This document shows positions 19,824 through 20,249 of a stretch of 20,249 nucleotides of DNA, piece by piece (position 1 is the stretch's first letter; every line of letters begins with the position of its first letter). The position numbers were made by a program, and so were the translations under genes. The stretch is from IMG/VR virus record IMGVR_UViG_3300025771_000262, positions 1 to 20,249 of that record; one strand, given 5' to 3'. This DNA comes from a virus. The notes under the pieces are model-generated. The model searched no databases and had not been told where the DNA came from. It saw nothing but the letters and a program-made list of their open reading frames with translations.

Positions 19824-20036
19824 CTAGCCTCCTATTAACCAAACAAAGATACCAACAACCATCACTACTGGCACACAAAGCACCAAACAAATTAGCACAA
19901 CATTCTCAACCAACTCAACCCGTGTCATGCTTCGAACCCTAACTGCAATGCTGGGTCCAGCTATGAACAGCATGGTGAACACGATGCAAAACGTAAACCA
20001 CGCACACAAGATCCAATACAACTCACTGATAAACAT
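19824..20036 (-). CDS. Two-helix membrane protein, first early gene (70 aa)
   Basis: Start ATG 20036 is preceded by AAAGGAG with a 7-base gap; the upstream in-frame extension crosses the promoter and is rejected. Two hydrophobic segments: residues ~5-26 (LYWILCAWFTFCIVFTMLFIA) and ~46-66 (VVLICLVLCVPVVMVVGIFVWL), linked by a polar, basic loop (GPSIAVRVRSMTRVELVEN). It is promoter-proximal in the early operon, a position often used for membrane proteins affecting the host or superinfection. Specific role unknown. Confidence 0.75.
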   Translation of the reverse strand: MFISELYWILCAWFTFCIVFTMLFIAGPSIAVRVRSMTRVELVENVVLICLVLCVPVVMVVGIFVWLIGG

Positions 20037-20075
20037 AACTAGTCTCCTTTTAATTAATCGTCTCGAACTGTCTAC

Positions 20076-20104
20076 ATAATATCGACCGACACGGGGTGGG
20101 TCAA
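20076..20104 (-). promoter_or_regulatory. Early sigma70-type promoter
   Basis: Minus strand: -35 TTGACC (20104-20099), 17-base spacer, -10 TATTAT (20081-20076). Predicted start near 20069 gives a ~33-base leader to the first gene (ATG 20036). A GGGGTGG box (plus strand 20093-20099) lies in the spacer and next to the -35 box. Confidence 0.82.
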
Positions 20105-20138
20105 TAACAAAATTAAAATAAATGTGAAATAAATTTAG

Positions 20139-20249
20139 GGGGTGGTGAAACGACGCCACACTTTTTCATATTCGTATTTTTTTAGGGGGTGTCTCCCGAC
20201 GCCACACTTTTTCATATTCAGATTTTTTCAGGGGGTGGGGGTCGTAAAA
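20139..20249. repeat. 46-bp tandem repeat array upstream of the early promoter
   Basis: A 23-bp sequence starting CGACGCCACAC is repeated exactly at 20151-20173 and 20197-20219 (period 46). Each unit is followed by a T-rich stretch and an AGGGGGTG box; these G boxes lie at 20139, 20186 and 20232. The last unit runs into the window edge (GTCGTAAAA) and is degenerate. Probable protein-binding array (repressor, replication initiator) or iterons. Apart from the early promoter, I see no gene in 20037-20249. Confidence 0.82.

Noticed and set aside
19824-20159. Longer version of the first early gene starting at 20159
   Set aside because: It would run through the early promoter and one repeat; the ATG at 20036 has an ideal ribosome site.
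20120-20219. Short ORFs starting MKKCGV within each tandem repeat (minus strand)
   Set aside because: No ribosome sites, period 46 is not a multiple of 3, and the ORFs lie upstream of the promoter; coincidence of the repeat is more likely.
1-20249. tRNA genes, CRISPR arrays and insertion sequences
   Set aside because: No tRNA-like cloverleaf, regularly spaced direct repeats with unique spacers, or transposase with inverted ends was seen by eye.

Overview
The window is a stretch of a tailed-phage or prophage genome. It has an HK97-type capsid and a long, probably non-contractile (siphovirus-like) tail. Two convergent gene blocks meet at base ~11456. The host cannot be read securely. The Cys-rich, LamG-like tail protein and its neighbours resemble, from memory, proteins of planctomycete-associated phages, but that is only a hint. 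No terminase, portal, protease, lysis genes, integrase, polymerase, tRNA or CRISPR array is visible.

Plus strand, 1-11458 (late structural block): the 3' part of the major capsid protein, then a hairpin terminator, a small virion-type protein, a GT-A-type glycosyltransferase, and the neck and tail genes in standard order (gp6-like connector, head closure, gp10-like, tail terminator, major tail protein). A gpG/gpT tail-assembly chaperone pair follows, joined by a -1 frameshift signal (GGGAAAC plus a 10-bp stem), then a short tape measure protein and five tail-tip, fibre or decoration-like proteins.

Minus strand, 20036 down to 11455 (early block): about 25 tightly packed genes, many overlapping by ATGA or TAATG. 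Transcription probably starts at a sigma70-type promoter (20076-20104) flanked by ~46-bp tandem repeats. Small early proteins and a sulfotransferase-like protein come first. Next is a second promoter that reads at once into a ~62-nt terminated RNA with a pyrimidine-only CCUCCC loop, just upstream of a recombination module. That module holds a RecE-like exonuclease, a 117-aa protein, SSB, RusA-like N- and C-terminal halves in separate genes, an HNH endonuclease and a PD-(D/E)XK-like protein. After it come small DNA-binding or zinc proteins, a DUF3310 protein, a DEVH-box SF2 helicase and small hypothetical genes. Three very short ORFs (51, 32 and 19 codons) fit exactly into gaps between genes.

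Most notable for follow-up: the 18560-18655 promoter/RNA/terminator unit, whose unpaired segments complement the phage's own recurring GGAGAC Shine-Dalgarno sequences; the split RusA-like resolvase; and the repeat array in register with the early promoter.
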